64,000 nucleotides of DNA from Advenella kashmirensis W13003. GTDB taxonomy: Bacteria > Pseudomonadota > Gammaproteobacteria > Burkholderiales > Burkholderiaceae_B. This document shows positions 8,946-17,222 of the stretch, piece by piece; position 1 is the first letter of the stretch; every line of letters begins with the position of its first letter. The DNA lies in the NCBI RefSeq assembly GCF_000506985.1, contig NZ_KI650979.1, positions 1,860,710-1,924,709 on the forward strand, in the 5' to 3' direction. A program made the position numbers and the translations under genes. A model generated the notes under the pieces. That model was given only the letters and a program-made list of their open reading frames with translations. It was not told where the DNA came from and did no database searches.

Positions 8946-10445
8946 ATGGAATCAAAAGTGAGCCGACGGCTGAAAGAGCCTCTCGCCCAGGAAATCTGTG
9001 AACTGATTTATGCGCCGCGCATAGGACGGGACTTTCTCAAGGTCTTTCCCCATATGACAAGTGTGAACAAGGCACATCTGCTGATGTTGTACAAGACGGG
9101 GCTGATCGCACCTGATAGCGCCACAAAACTTGCCAGAGGCTTGCTGCAAATAGAATCGGAAGGTCCGTCCTCGGTTGAGCTGGATCCGGCCAAGGAGGAT
9201 CCCTATTTCAATTACGAAGCCAGGCTGATGGCGATCACCGGCAGGGATATCGGGGGGCGGGTCCATATGGCGCGCAGCCGTAATGATATTAGCGTGACCA
9301 CGGACCGCATTCGCGCCCGCGATGTCGTCCTCGATATTCTGGAAGCAGTTGGCCGGGTTAGAAAGAATATGCTTGAACGCGCAACAGGTTTTGCCGATAC
9401 GATCATGCCTGGCTACACGCATCTGCAGCCGGCGCAACCCATGACCTTGGGCTTTTATATGTCAGGTGTCGCCGAGCATCTTGGACGAGATATGGACCGT
9501 CTGCTAAACGTTCTGGTACGCATCGATATATGTCCATTGGGAGCAGGGGCCTTTGCAGGCACACGATTCCCGATTGACCGGAGCATAACAACCAGGCATC
9601 TGGGGTTCACAACAGTCCAGGCCAACACGCTGGACTCGGTCGCATCCCGGGATTTTGCCTGGGAAGCGATGTCTGCCATGGCCTTGCTTGCCATTACCTG
9701 GGGACGGGTTGCGCAGGATCTGCATGTTTGGTCTACACCGGAGTTCGGACTTGTATTCTTTCCGGACCGCGTGGCCAGTACATCGAGCATCATGCCGCAG
9801 AAAAAGAATCCGGCGGTGCTGGAGTATTTGAAAGGCAAGAGTGCCCATGTTCTTGGCTTGCTCAATACAGCGCTGGTGACTGTAAAAGGTACGCATTACA
9901 CACATGCCGGCGATAGTAGTCGCGAGAGCATGAGAAATTTCTGGGAGTGCGCGGACGAAGTCCTTCGCAGCCTCTCCCTGTTCGGCCTGGTTATGGGCAG
10001 CGTAGAACCACGAAAGCAGCATATGTTGGAGCACGTCAACAGGGATTTTTCAGTGGCAACCGATTTGGCAGATGGCCTCGTCGCTGAAGCGGATATGCCC
10101 TTTCGTGATGCTCATCATATTGTCGGCGAACTGGTGCGACTGGCCATGGATGCTGCAAAAACCGCAAATGAGCTGACCAGCGAAATGCTGGATCAGGCTG
10201 CGATTGAGGTGACGGGGACGCCTCTCGGATGGTCCGAGGATAAGCTGCGCAAGTACCTGAATCCGGTTGACAGTGTAATTGCCCGCAAGAGTGGGGGGCC
10301 GGCACCAGACTCCACACGGGAGGCAGCGCAAAGGCAGTTGCAGCACATTGATCAAGCTCTGGCGGTCGTGGCATCAAACCGATCAAGGCTGGAGGCCGCG
10401 AGTCGGGAGATGAATAACGAGATCAAGGCCCTTGCATCGCTTTGA
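8946..10445 (+). CDS. Argininosuccinate-lyase-like C-N lyase (fumarase/aspartase superfamily)
   Basis: This 499-residue protein carries the three conserved regions of the superfamily: HMARSRNDISV (~103), GYTHLQPAQPMTLG (~156), and the signature loop STSSIMPQKKNP (~280) with the mobile catalytic serine. It is longer than typical ArgH (~460). It is not in an arginine gene setting: it is followed 34 bp later by a Bug receptor and is divergent from a LysR. The family removes fumarate from N-substituted aspartates. Ethylenediamine-disuccinate (EDDS) lyase is a catabolic ArgH-like enzyme of similar length, so a catabolic lyase acting on an imported N-succinyl-type amino compound is a reasonable inference. 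Arginine biosynthesis cannot be excluded from sequence alone. Confidence 0.85.
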   Translation: MESKVSRRLKEPLAQEICELIYAPRIGRDFLKVFPHMTSVNKAHLLMLYKTGLIAPDSATKLARGLLQIESEGPSSVELDPAKEDPYFNYEARLMAITGRDIGGRVHMARSRNDISVTTDRIRARDVVLDILEAVGRVRKNMLERATGFADTIMPGYTHLQPAQPMTLGFYMSGVAEHLGRDMDRLLNVLVRIDICPLGAGAFAGTRFPIDRSITTRHLGFTTVQANTLDSVASRDFAWEAMSAMALLAITWGRVAQDLHVWSTPEFGLVFFPDRVASTSSIMPQKKNPAVLEYLKGKSAHVLGLLNTALVTVKGTHYTHAGDSSRESMRNFWECADEVLRSLSLFGLVMGSVEPRKQHMLEHVNRDFSVATDLADGLVAEADMPFRDAHHIVGELVRLAMDAAKTANELTSEMLDQAAIEVTGTPLGWSEDKLRKYLNPVDSVIARKSGGPAPDSTREAAQRQLQHIDQALAVVASNRSRLEAASREMNNEIKALASL

Positions 10446-10479
10446 CGCATCAATACAATAACTTTGGAGGAAGGTGGAC

Positions 10480-11469
10480 ATGAAAAAATTCAATATCAAG
10501 CTATTTGGCATCAGATTTATTTCGGGCATCATCATGGCATGCTCCCTGAACATTGCCGCAGCAGCTTCTTACCCGGAAGAACGGCCGATTAAACTCATCG
10601 TGCCATTTGCGCCTGGCGGCTCTGTGGACATTATTGGCAGGTTGCTGGCAGATAATCTCTCTAAAGTCCTGGGGCAACAGGTGATCGTCGAGAACAAGTC
10701 CGGAGCTGGCGGAACCCTGGGAGCAGATGTCGTAGCCAAGTCTCCTCCCGATGGATACACCTTATTGCTGGCCGCATCATCACATCAGGCATTTCACCCC
10801 TTATTGTACAAGCGACTACCCTATGATCCTCGCAAGGATTTCACACAGGTTGCCCTTTTTGCCACGGTACCCAACGTGCTAGTGGTCAACAATAACGTAC
10901 CGGTAAAGAGTGTCCGGGAACTGATCAGCCTATCCAAGTCCCGGGGACAGAAACTCTTCATGGGCTCCTCCGGAGCTGGCGGGGTCAATCATCTTATTGG
11001 CGAATTTTTTCAGTTCAGAACGGGCGTCAAGTTCGAGCATGTTCCCTACAAAGGGGCAGGCCTGGCCAATAATGACCTGATTGGCGGCCGGATCGACCTG
11101 ATGTTTGTGAATATGCCCACGGTCCTGGCGCAAATCAAGGCAGGCAAGCTTCGCGCCCTGGCTGTTGCGAGCGACAAACGGTCTCCCTTGCTTCCCGATG
11201 TACCGACCATGGCTGAAGCGGGTGTTCCTGACTTTGCAGTGGATTCCTGGTCTGGTGTCCTGGCCCCGGCGGGCACGCCCGCTCCGATAGTCGATAAGCT
11301 TTCGCAAGCTATCACCGGGATAGCGCACAGCCCGGACGTTGCCAAAAGCCTGGGCGGCATCGGGGCCGAACCTCGTGCTGGAAACAGCAAGGAATACAAG
11401 AATCTGGTCGACTTCGAGTTGAAACGGTGGACCGAAGTGATCAAGTCGGCGAATATCTCCCTTGATTGA
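10480..11469 (+). CDS. Bug-type tripartite tricarboxylate receptor (TctC family)
   Basis: This periplasmic solute receptor has ~329 residues with a signal peptide ending in the Ala run near residue 29. The family motifs are clear: PFAPGGSVDIIGR, ENKSGAGGTLGA, PDGYTLLLA, VPYKGAG and the C-terminal ELKRWTEVIK. The ATG at 10480 is preferred over a GTG at 10474 because GGAGGAAGG (10467-10475) then has good spacing. It follows the ArgH-like lyase in the same operon, so its ligand is probably that enzyme's substrate, a di- or tricarboxylate. No TctA/TctB membrane partner is present in the window. Confidence 0.93.
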   Translation: MKKFNIKLFGIRFISGIIMACSLNIAAAASYPEERPIKLIVPFAPGGSVDIIGRLLADNLSKVLGQQVIVENKSGAGGTLGADVVAKSPPDGYTLLLAASSHQAFHPLLYKRLPYDPRKDFTQVALFATVPNVLVVNNNVPVKSVRELISLSKSRGQKLFMGSSGAGGVNHLIGEFFQFRTGVKFEHVPYKGAGLANNDLIGGRIDLMFVNMPTVLAQIKAGKLRALAVASDKRSPLLPDVPTMAEAGVPDFAVDSWSGVLAPAGTPAPIVDKLSQAITGIAHSPDVAKSLGGIGAEPRAGNSKEYKNLVDFELKRWTEVIKSANISLD

Positions 11470-11521
11470 AGACCGGACCTGATTCGCATTCATTGTATTC
11501 AGGCGCAGGTCACACTGGGGA

Positions 11522-12505
11522 TTATCTGGCGCTCAGGTTGAGATCGCTGATGGTTTTTGACCAGCGGGCATATTCGTCCTTGATGAAGGCCTGACATTCC
11601 GAAGGGGGCATATGCATGATGTCGGCACCCTGATAATGCAGGCTTTTGAGAACTTCCTTGTCCTTCAGGGCGGATTGCACGCCTGCATCAAGTGCTTTCA
11701 GCACGTTTGCCGGGGTATTTTTCGGCGCCAGCAATGCTTGCCAGGTGCCGGCATCATAACCCTTGAGTTCGTTCACACTTTCACTCAGAGTCGGAACATC
11801 AGGAAGGGCACCAGAACGTTTCGACGATGTGACCGCAAGTGCCTTGATCGTCCCTTTCTGGATGAACGGCAGAGCGCTGTTGAACGAGCCCGAGTACATG
11901 AAATTTACATTGCCTGCCGCCAGATCTGTCAATGCAGGCCCATTTCCCTTATAGGGCACGAGTTGAAATTTCTGCCCCAGCTTGCTGGCAATTTCCATCG
12001 CGACCAGATGATCGATAGACCCGTTTCCTGAAGAACCCATAAAGAATTTGCCCGGGTTATCCTTGATCTGTTTGTAGAATTCAGCGACGTTGTTGGCAGA
12101 TATCTTGTTGTTCACCAGCAGTATCAATGGGACTTTGGTTGTGCATGCGGCAGCATCAAACGCTTTCTCCGGATTCAGATCATCACGTTTGAAAAGAGGT
12201 GGCGCCGTGGTGACCGACGAGGTGCCGTACATGGTTGTATAGCCATCGGGCTTGGCCCGGGCCAGGTCCTGGGAGCCGATGTTGCCGCCGGCGCCAGGGC
12301 GATTCTCTATCACAAACGGGGTTTTCATCACCTCCGCCACTTTGCGGAAGAGGACACGGCCGATAGCATCGGTTGGCCCGCCCGGTGAAAAGCCGATGAT
12401 GACGCTCACTGGCTTGTCCGGATATGTCGGTTCGGCGTGCGCCGCGGTTATGTTAAAAAGGCTGGCCAGTGTGACGGCCGCTACGGCAGGAACTGTTTTC
12501 ATCAT
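11522..12505 (-). CDS. Bug-type tripartite tricarboxylate receptor (TctC family)
   Basis: This is a 327-residue periplasmic receptor with signal peptide MMKTVPAVAAVTLASLFNITAAHA. Family motifs are GFSPGGPTDAIGR, ENRPGAGGNIG and PDGYTTMYG, and the end reads DEYARWSKTISDLN. The start has GGAGACAA upstream on the minus strand. It lies 42 bp downstream of the CoA-transferase gene and convergent with the previous Bug gene, so it belongs to the LysR/CoA-transferase module. The ligand is probably a carboxylic acid that is then converted to a CoA ester. Confidence 0.93.
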   Translation of the reverse strand: MMKTVPAVAAVTLASLFNITAAHAEPTYPDKPVSVIIGFSPGGPTDAIGRVLFRKVAEVMKTPFVIENRPGAGGNIGSQDLARAKPDGYTTMYGTSSVTTAPPLFKRDDLNPEKAFDAAACTTKVPLILLVNNKISANNVAEFYKQIKDNPGKFFMGSSGNGSIDHLVAMEIASKLGQKFQLVPYKGNGPALTDLAAGNVNFMYSGSFNSALPFIQKGTIKALAVTSSKRSGALPDVPTLSESVNELKGYDAGTWQALLAPKNTPANVLKALDAGVQSALKDKEVLKSLHYQGADIMHMPPSECQAFIKDEYARWSKTISDLNLSAR

Positions 12506-12547
12506 TTGTCTCCGATTTCATTATTCGAATATTATTTTCCTGAATAT

Positions 12548-13972
12548 TCAGGATTGCCAGCGGGCAGGAAACGCTCCGGTTGGGGAAGGGGGAAGTGACC
12601 ACTTTGCAGGGGTATGAGAAAACCGGGCAACAGGTCCCAATTGTTCCAGGATCCCGTAGGGAGAGTCACGACGCTCCAGTACAGGCCGCAACTGGGTGGC
12701 AAAATGCTGGCCGCGGATGGCGGCATCCGGTATGGCAAGCAGCCCGAGGTCCTGTACCCACATTGAGGTACGCGTCAATGAGACTTTGACATGGTAGCTG
12801 CCGCCTTCCCGGGCCCGGCGCATAAGCGCCATCATCACACCTGTGGCACCCAGATAGCCGGTCAGATAATCATTGAGCAGATAGGTGGGGACAAGACGGG
12901 GCCGGTCGGCATCGCCTTCATCCATGGCGATACCGCTGACGATTTGTCCCAGTTGCTCGAAACCGCCACGTGTGGCCCAGGGGCCGCTGTCTCCATATGC
13001 ACTCACTGAAACATAAATAATACCGGGCCGGATCGCTGCTGCCTGTTGTGCTCCGAAGCCGCGTCCTTCGAGACTGCCAGGCCGCCACGACTGGACCATG
13101 ACATCTGTGTTTGCAATCAGTGTTTGCAGACGGGTGCGGTCTTCGTCCCGATCCAGATCGCAGAAGGCCGAACGCTTGCCGATATTGGTATCGATGGTTT
13201 GGCGGAAGGGATCCTGACGCAGCGGGGGGTCGAGCCTGAGCACTTGCGCACCGTGCTCAGCCAATGTGCGTGCGACGACCGGGCCGGCAATGACATGACC
13301 CATATCCAGTACACGCAGTGCATCAAGCGGGCGTTCGCCGGCGCTGGCAGGAATAACCGGGCTGTCGTCGATTCTTTCAATCTGTATGGGAGGTTGCGCC
13401 GCCAGCAAGGAACCCTGCGGATGCGCCCGCCACTCGCTTTGGCTCCTGGCATAAATGCCAGGTAATCGGGCTGCGGCAAAGGCGTCTTCCAGCTCATCGG
13501 CGCTCCATTTGGCAATGGCGTCGGCCAGGCCCCTCTCGGTATTGGGACAGTTCAGCACCTTGAGTACGCCGTCGCGCAGGTGCGGATATGAACCAATGGG
13601 GAAAAACCAGCGATTATCCCGGGTGCGATAGAAGTCGGCTTTCAGCTCAGTCAGTAAAGACAGGGCGGGCAGACCATAGCCGCTTTGGGTCTGAAAATGT
13701 CCCGGATTAAGTGAACTGGCCGCTTGCATCCAATCGATATCAATGGTTTGAGCGTGTCCGGTGCATTGTTGCCACCATTGTTGCACGGTGACGGCGTATG
13801 CACCGATAGCCGAAGCGGCGCTGACGGCAAGCTTGTGTCGTGAATCGAAATCAGGCAGTGTGCCATGCAGCGACAGACAGGCATCTGGCCGTTCGCTGGT
13901 TTCAGGATTCTGGGCCAGCAGGGTTCGAATAGCGCGCCGAACGTCCTCTTCGGCTTGAGTGTGATCTGTCAT
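12548..13972 (-). CDS. CaiB/BaiF (family III) CoA-transferase with permuted-looking domain order
   Basis: This 474-residue protein should move CoA between carboxylic acids. Residues ~219-474 look like the Rossmann-type half (LRVLDMGHVIAGPVVARTLAEHGAQVLRLDPP...; SVSAYGDSGPWATRGGFEQ). Residues ~95-200 resemble the region that normally lies in the C-terminal part of family III enzymes (DNRWFFPIGSYPHLRDGVL..., WRAHPQGSLLAAQPPIQIERI). The two halves thus appear in reverse order. The residue aligned by eye with the catalytic Asp of formyl-CoA transferase is Glu339 in GGFEQLGQ; this alignment needs checking. Its partner is the downstream Bug. A LysR gene is divergent from it. The ATG at 13972 has only a weak ribosome site. 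Confidence 0.82.
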   Translation of the reverse strand: MTDHTQAEEDVRRAIRTLLAQNPETSERPDACLSLHGTLPDFDSRHKLAVSAASAIGAYAVTVQQWWQQCTGHAQTIDIDWMQAASSLNPGHFQTQSGYGLPALSLLTELKADFYRTRDNRWFFPIGSYPHLRDGVLKVLNCPNTERGLADAIAKWSADELEDAFAAARLPGIYARSQSEWRAHPQGSLLAAQPPIQIERIDDSPVIPASAGERPLDALRVLDMGHVIAGPVVARTLAEHGAQVLRLDPPLRQDPFRQTIDTNIGKRSAFCDLDRDEDRTRLQTLIANTDVMVQSWRPGSLEGRGFGAQQAAAIRPGIIYVSVSAYGDSGPWATRGGFEQLGQIVSGIAMDEGDADRPRLVPTYLLNDYLTGYLGATGVMMALMRRAREGGSYHVKVSLTRTSMWVQDLGLLAIPDAAIRGQHFATQLRPVLERRDSPYGILEQLGPVARFSHTPAKWSLPPSPTGAFPARWQS

Positions 13973-14033
13973 GTTGTTGATTTTCCGTGAATGATCAGAA
14001 AATTCTAGAGAGGTCGCACAGTTATGTCTAATA

Positions 14034-14067
14034 TATAATTAATGACAATTAAGATAAAAAATATCTT
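14034..14067 (+). promoter_or_regulatory. -10 element and small palindrome before the LysR gene
   Basis: A consensus TATAAT lies at 14034-14039. It is followed at 14051-14067 by the palindrome AAGATA-aaaaa-TATCTT. Transcription would start near 14046, downstream of an ATG at 14042, which supports the second ATG at 14069 as the real LysR start. The palindrome may be a regulator site or a short hairpin. The -35 is poor. Confidence 0.4.
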
Positions 14068-14068
14068 T

Positions 14069-14956
14069 ATGCTCAATAGCAAATTACTCAGGCAATTCAT
14101 TGCCGTTGCCGAAGAACTGCACTTTGGGCGAGCTGCCCAGCGGGTCAATATTGCCCAGTCGCCCCTTAGCCAGGCGATCCAGAAACTGGAGGAACACCTG
14201 GATGTGCAGCTGTTTGAACGCAATAAAAGAAATGTGACATTGACTGCAGCTGGTCGGGTCTTTCTGGAAGAGGCTCGGCAGTGGCTGAAATACGAGCGGC
14301 TGGCGATAGAGCGCGCGCAGCACGCCCGCAATGGCGACATCGGTCATCTTTCAATGGGTTTCATCGGCAGTGTGGGATATGGATTTATGCCTGATCTGAT
14401 TACCCGCTTCCGGGAGCAATATCCGAATATTACCTTTCGTCTGGTGGAAACAACGACGCTGGATCAACTGGAACAATTACAGAATCACAACCTTGATGTC
14501 GGTCTGTTGCGCACACCGCTGGCCTCCCAGGCACGTGGTGTCAAAACCCGGTTTTATGCGCGTGATAGGCTGATGGTGGCTTTGTCGGTCAATCATCCCC
14601 TGAGCAGCCGAAAACGGATTTCGCTCAAAGAGCTGGCGCAGGAATCCTTTGTAGCGTTCTCCCGGGAGCGGGTGCCTGCTGCTCATGCGCAGCTTATAGC
14701 CGCTTGTATGGAGGCCGGCTTTTATCCAAATATCGAGCAGGAATGCGCGCAGGTCGCCAGCATGGTGTGCATTATTGCGACGGGGTTGTCGGTCGCACTG
14801 GTTGCGGGCAATCTGACTGCTTTGATTCATCCCAGCGTACGCTATATCCCGCTGTCGGATAAGACACCGCATCTGCACCAGGAAATATCGGTGGCGTGGC
14901 GCGAGGACGATCAAAATCCGGCGCTGACTTCGTTGTTGAAGGTTGCCCGGATTTAA
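14069..14956 (+). CDS. LysR-family transcriptional regulator
   Basis: This ~295-residue LysR protein has an N-terminal HTH (MLNSKLLRQFIAVAEELHFGRAAQRVNIAQSP is split here as LRQFIAVAEELHF then AAQRVNIAQSPLSQAI). The effector domain is ~90-290. HFGRAA and SQAIQKLEEHL resemble the BenM/CatM side of the family. The start at 14069 is chosen over 14042 because of the promoter position and the conserved N-terminus. It is divergent from the CoA-transferase/Bug operon with a gap of only ~100 bp, so it likely regulates it. Confidence 0.86.
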   Translation: MLNSKLLRQFIAVAEELHFGRAAQRVNIAQSPLSQAIQKLEEHLDVQLFERNKRNVTLTAAGRVFLEEARQWLKYERLAIERAQHARNGDIGHLSMGFIGSVGYGFMPDLITRFREQYPNITFRLVETTTLDQLEQLQNHNLDVGLLRTPLASQARGVKTRFYARDRLMVALSVNHPLSSRKRISLKELAQESFVAFSRERVPAAHAQLIAACMEAGFYPNIEQECAQVASMVCIIATGLSVALVAGNLTALIHPSVRYIPLSDKTPHLHQEISVAWREDDQNPALTSLLKVARI

Positions 14957-15005
14957 GTCTAACTATTGCTCATTTAAACGGTTATCTGCAATCGCATTTT
15001 TTGTA

Positions 15006-15986
15006 CTACTGTGGTTCAAGACCCGTAATTTTCATCATTTTTTCGGTCCATGCCGTTTGGTCTTTCAGACGCTGGCTATATTCCTGCCCGCTCAGGCGTG
15101 ATATTGAAACGCCGGTGGTTTCCAGTTGCTTTCTTACTTCCGCGTTATCAAGCGCCACATCAAGCGCATGCTTGATCGCGCTCACTACACTGTCCGGTGT
15201 ACCTTCAGGAACTGAGATTCCTCCGATAGACGTATTGTCGACATCGGGAATCCCCAATTCGGCAACCGTTGGTACTTGTGGAAGTTGAGGATTCCGCGCT
15301 TTTGTCAGGATCGCAAGCGGCCTGATTTTGCCGGCTTTTATCTGGGGGATGGCAACAGATGCCAGCACAAGAGCAAAGTCGACTTGTTTACCAATGACCG
15401 CATTCAAAGATTCAGATGCGCCTTTGTACGGGATCTGCAAGGCTTTGGTGTGCGTTTTGGCCAGAACGAGTTCGGCACCCAGATGCGACGGCGTTCCCAC
15501 TCCACCTGATGCGTAAGTCAACGGTTCATTTGCTTCCTTGAGTTTATCGATTAATGTCTGGAAACGATCGTAGGGTGAGTCCGGCCGTACGATTATGACG
15601 GAGTCCGACTGAGACATGCTTCCTACATGCGTGAAATCTTTCATCACATCAAAGCCGGGCCTTGCGTAAATACGCATATTATCTGCCATGGCAGTCGAAG
15701 AATAAAGCCAGGTATACCCATCCGGACGGGCACGCTTGACCGCTGCAGCGCCAATATTGCCAGCGGCACCACCACGGTTTTCCACGACAATCGTTTGTCC
15801 GAGAACGCCTGACATTGCATTCGCGATAATTCTGGCATTGGAGTCGGGGCCGGTGCCGGGCAGGTAGGGCACGACCCATGTAATGGCAGACGACGGATAG
15901 TCGCTTTCTTTGGCATGCCCGGCAGTCATTGTTACAGCTGCGGCACAGCATACAACAGACGCTATTTTTCTGATTTTTTTGTTCAT
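15006..15986 (-). CDS. Bug-type tripartite tricarboxylate receptor (TctC family)
   Basis: This 326-residue periplasmic receptor has a signal peptide ending near GHAKE (~27). Motifs include ENRGGAAGNIGA and PDGYTWLYS. The usual PFxPGG motif reads PYLPGTGPDSNAR, with Thr in place of the second Gly, which may reflect a different ligand contact. The start has AAGGAGACAAAA upstream. It is the last gene of the minus-strand operon acyl-CoA synthetase, acyl-CoA dehydrogenase, Bug, so it should bind the acid activated by the synthetase. Confidence 0.92.
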   Translation of the reverse strand: MNKKIRKIASVVCCAAAVTMTAGHAKESDYPSSAITWVVPYLPGTGPDSNARIIANAMSGVLGQTIVVENRGGAAGNIGAAAVKRARPDGYTWLYSSTAMADNMRIYARPGFDVMKDFTHVGSMSQSDSVIIVRPDSPYDRFQTLIDKLKEANEPLTYASGGVGTPSHLGAELVLAKTHTKALQIPYKGASESLNAVIGKQVDFALVLASVAIPQIKAGKIRPLAILTKARNPQLPQVPTVAELGIPDVDNTSIGGISVPEGTPDSVVSAIKHALDVALDNAEVRKQLETTGVSISRLSGQEYSQRLKDQTAWTEKMMKITGLEPQ

Positions 15987-16022
15987 TTTTGTCTCCTTGT
16001 CATTATTTAAATATAGATATTC

Positions 16023-17210
16023 TTACTGCCGCTCACTTGCCAGCAAATCGCGAGCAATGGTATTGCGCTGAATTTCACTTGTTCCGGTCAGGATGCGGTA
16101 CATGCGCAGCAGCCGGAACATGAACTCTACCCGGCTGCCCTGGACGATGCCTTGTCCTCCATGGATTTGCACGGCCCGATCGGCAATGCGGAAAGCAGTT
16201 TCTGAGCAGAATAATTTGGCCATGGATGTCTGCGCACGCCCGTCAATGCCCTGGTCCAGCGCATGGGCGACGCTCAGGACCAGGGCGCGTGCTGCTGTCC
16301 ATTCGGTCGCCATGTCGGCCAGCATATGTTGTATTGCCTGGAAGGCCCCAATGGGCTGGCCGAATTGGCGGCGTTCCATGGCATATGTGATGGAATCACG
16401 CAGCGCAATACTCGCATGCCCGAGCATGGCAGGGCAATGCATCAGCCGGTTCACGGATATTCGACCCAGCGCCATCGCCAGGCCTTTACCCTGTTCACCA
16501 ATCATATTGGCAGCCGGGATGCGGCAATCGGACAGGATGATATCCCCGGTGCTTGATTGACCTGCCAGCGTTTTGTACCCTGATTCGACCACAAAGCCCG
16601 GTCGACTGCGTTCCACAAAGAAGGCGGAGGTCTCGCGGCGTTGCGGATCATCACTGGTCGAGGCAATGACCACGGCCATGTCGCAAAAAGGGGATCCTGA
16701 AATATAGCGTTTTTTACCGGTAAGGATGAAGTGATCGCCGTCGCGCACCGCTTTTGTTTGCACTGCGCCGGCATCGGAGCCCGCTTCCTGTTCTGTGATG
16801 GCAAAACAAATAGCCTGCTCCGCGCGGGCTACGGGCAGGATAAAGCGCTCCATCTGATCGGGTGTAGCGGCGCGCGCCAGGGCCCCCACTCGTGGCGGTC
16901 CAGACAACTCTCCCATCACATGGGGGGCCAATACTGATCCTGTCGCATAAATCGCTTCTTTGATGAGAACGAGGTCTCGAACGCCAAACCCGGCACCACC
17001 AAGTTCTTCAGGCAGATTGACCCCGTAGAACCCATGACGACGAGAAAGCGTCCATACGTGTTTGAGCAGTTCGCGTGAGGCGCCGGATTCGTATGTAATG
17101 CCATTTTGCGAAGCCAGCGGGTCTATCTCATTTGAAATAAACGCCTGTACTTCCTGAATAAATTCATATGCTTGTGGGGAGCCTTCAAATGTTTTTGTGT
17201 CCAGATTCAT
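16023..17210 (-). CDS. Acyl-CoA dehydrogenase
   Basis: This 395-residue flavoenzyme introduces an alpha,beta double bond into an acyl-CoA. Family signatures are AICFAITEQEAGSDAGAVQTKA (split: ITEQEAGSDAG with the FAD-contacting region), KRYISGSPF, and the C-terminal HGGQGIVQGSRVEFMFRLLRMYRILTGTSEIQ region (YRILTGTSEIQRN). It lies 12 bp after the upstream acyl-CoA synthetase and 36 bp before the Bug gene on the minus strand. The trio (activation, oxidation, uptake receptor) looks like the first steps of degrading an imported carboxylic acid. Confidence 0.92.
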   Translation of the reverse strand: MNLDTKTFEGSPQAYEFIQEVQAFISNEIDPLASQNGITYESGASRELLKHVWTLSRRHGFYGVNLPEELGGAGFGVRDLVLIKEAIYATGSVLAPHVMGELSGPPRVGALARAATPDQMERFILPVARAEQAICFAITEQEAGSDAGAVQTKAVRDGDHFILTGKKRYISGSPFCDMAVVIASTSDDPQRRETSAFFVERSRPGFVVESGYKTLAGQSSTGDIILSDCRIPAANMIGEQGKGLAMALGRISVNRLMHCPAMLGHASIALRDSITYAMERRQFGQPIGAFQAIQHMLADMATEWTAARALVLSVAHALDQGIDGRAQTSMAKLFCSETAFRIADRAVQIHGGQGIVQGSRVEFMFRLLRMYRILTGTSEIQRNTIARDLLASERQ

Positions 17211-17222
17211 GCTGTCTCCGCT

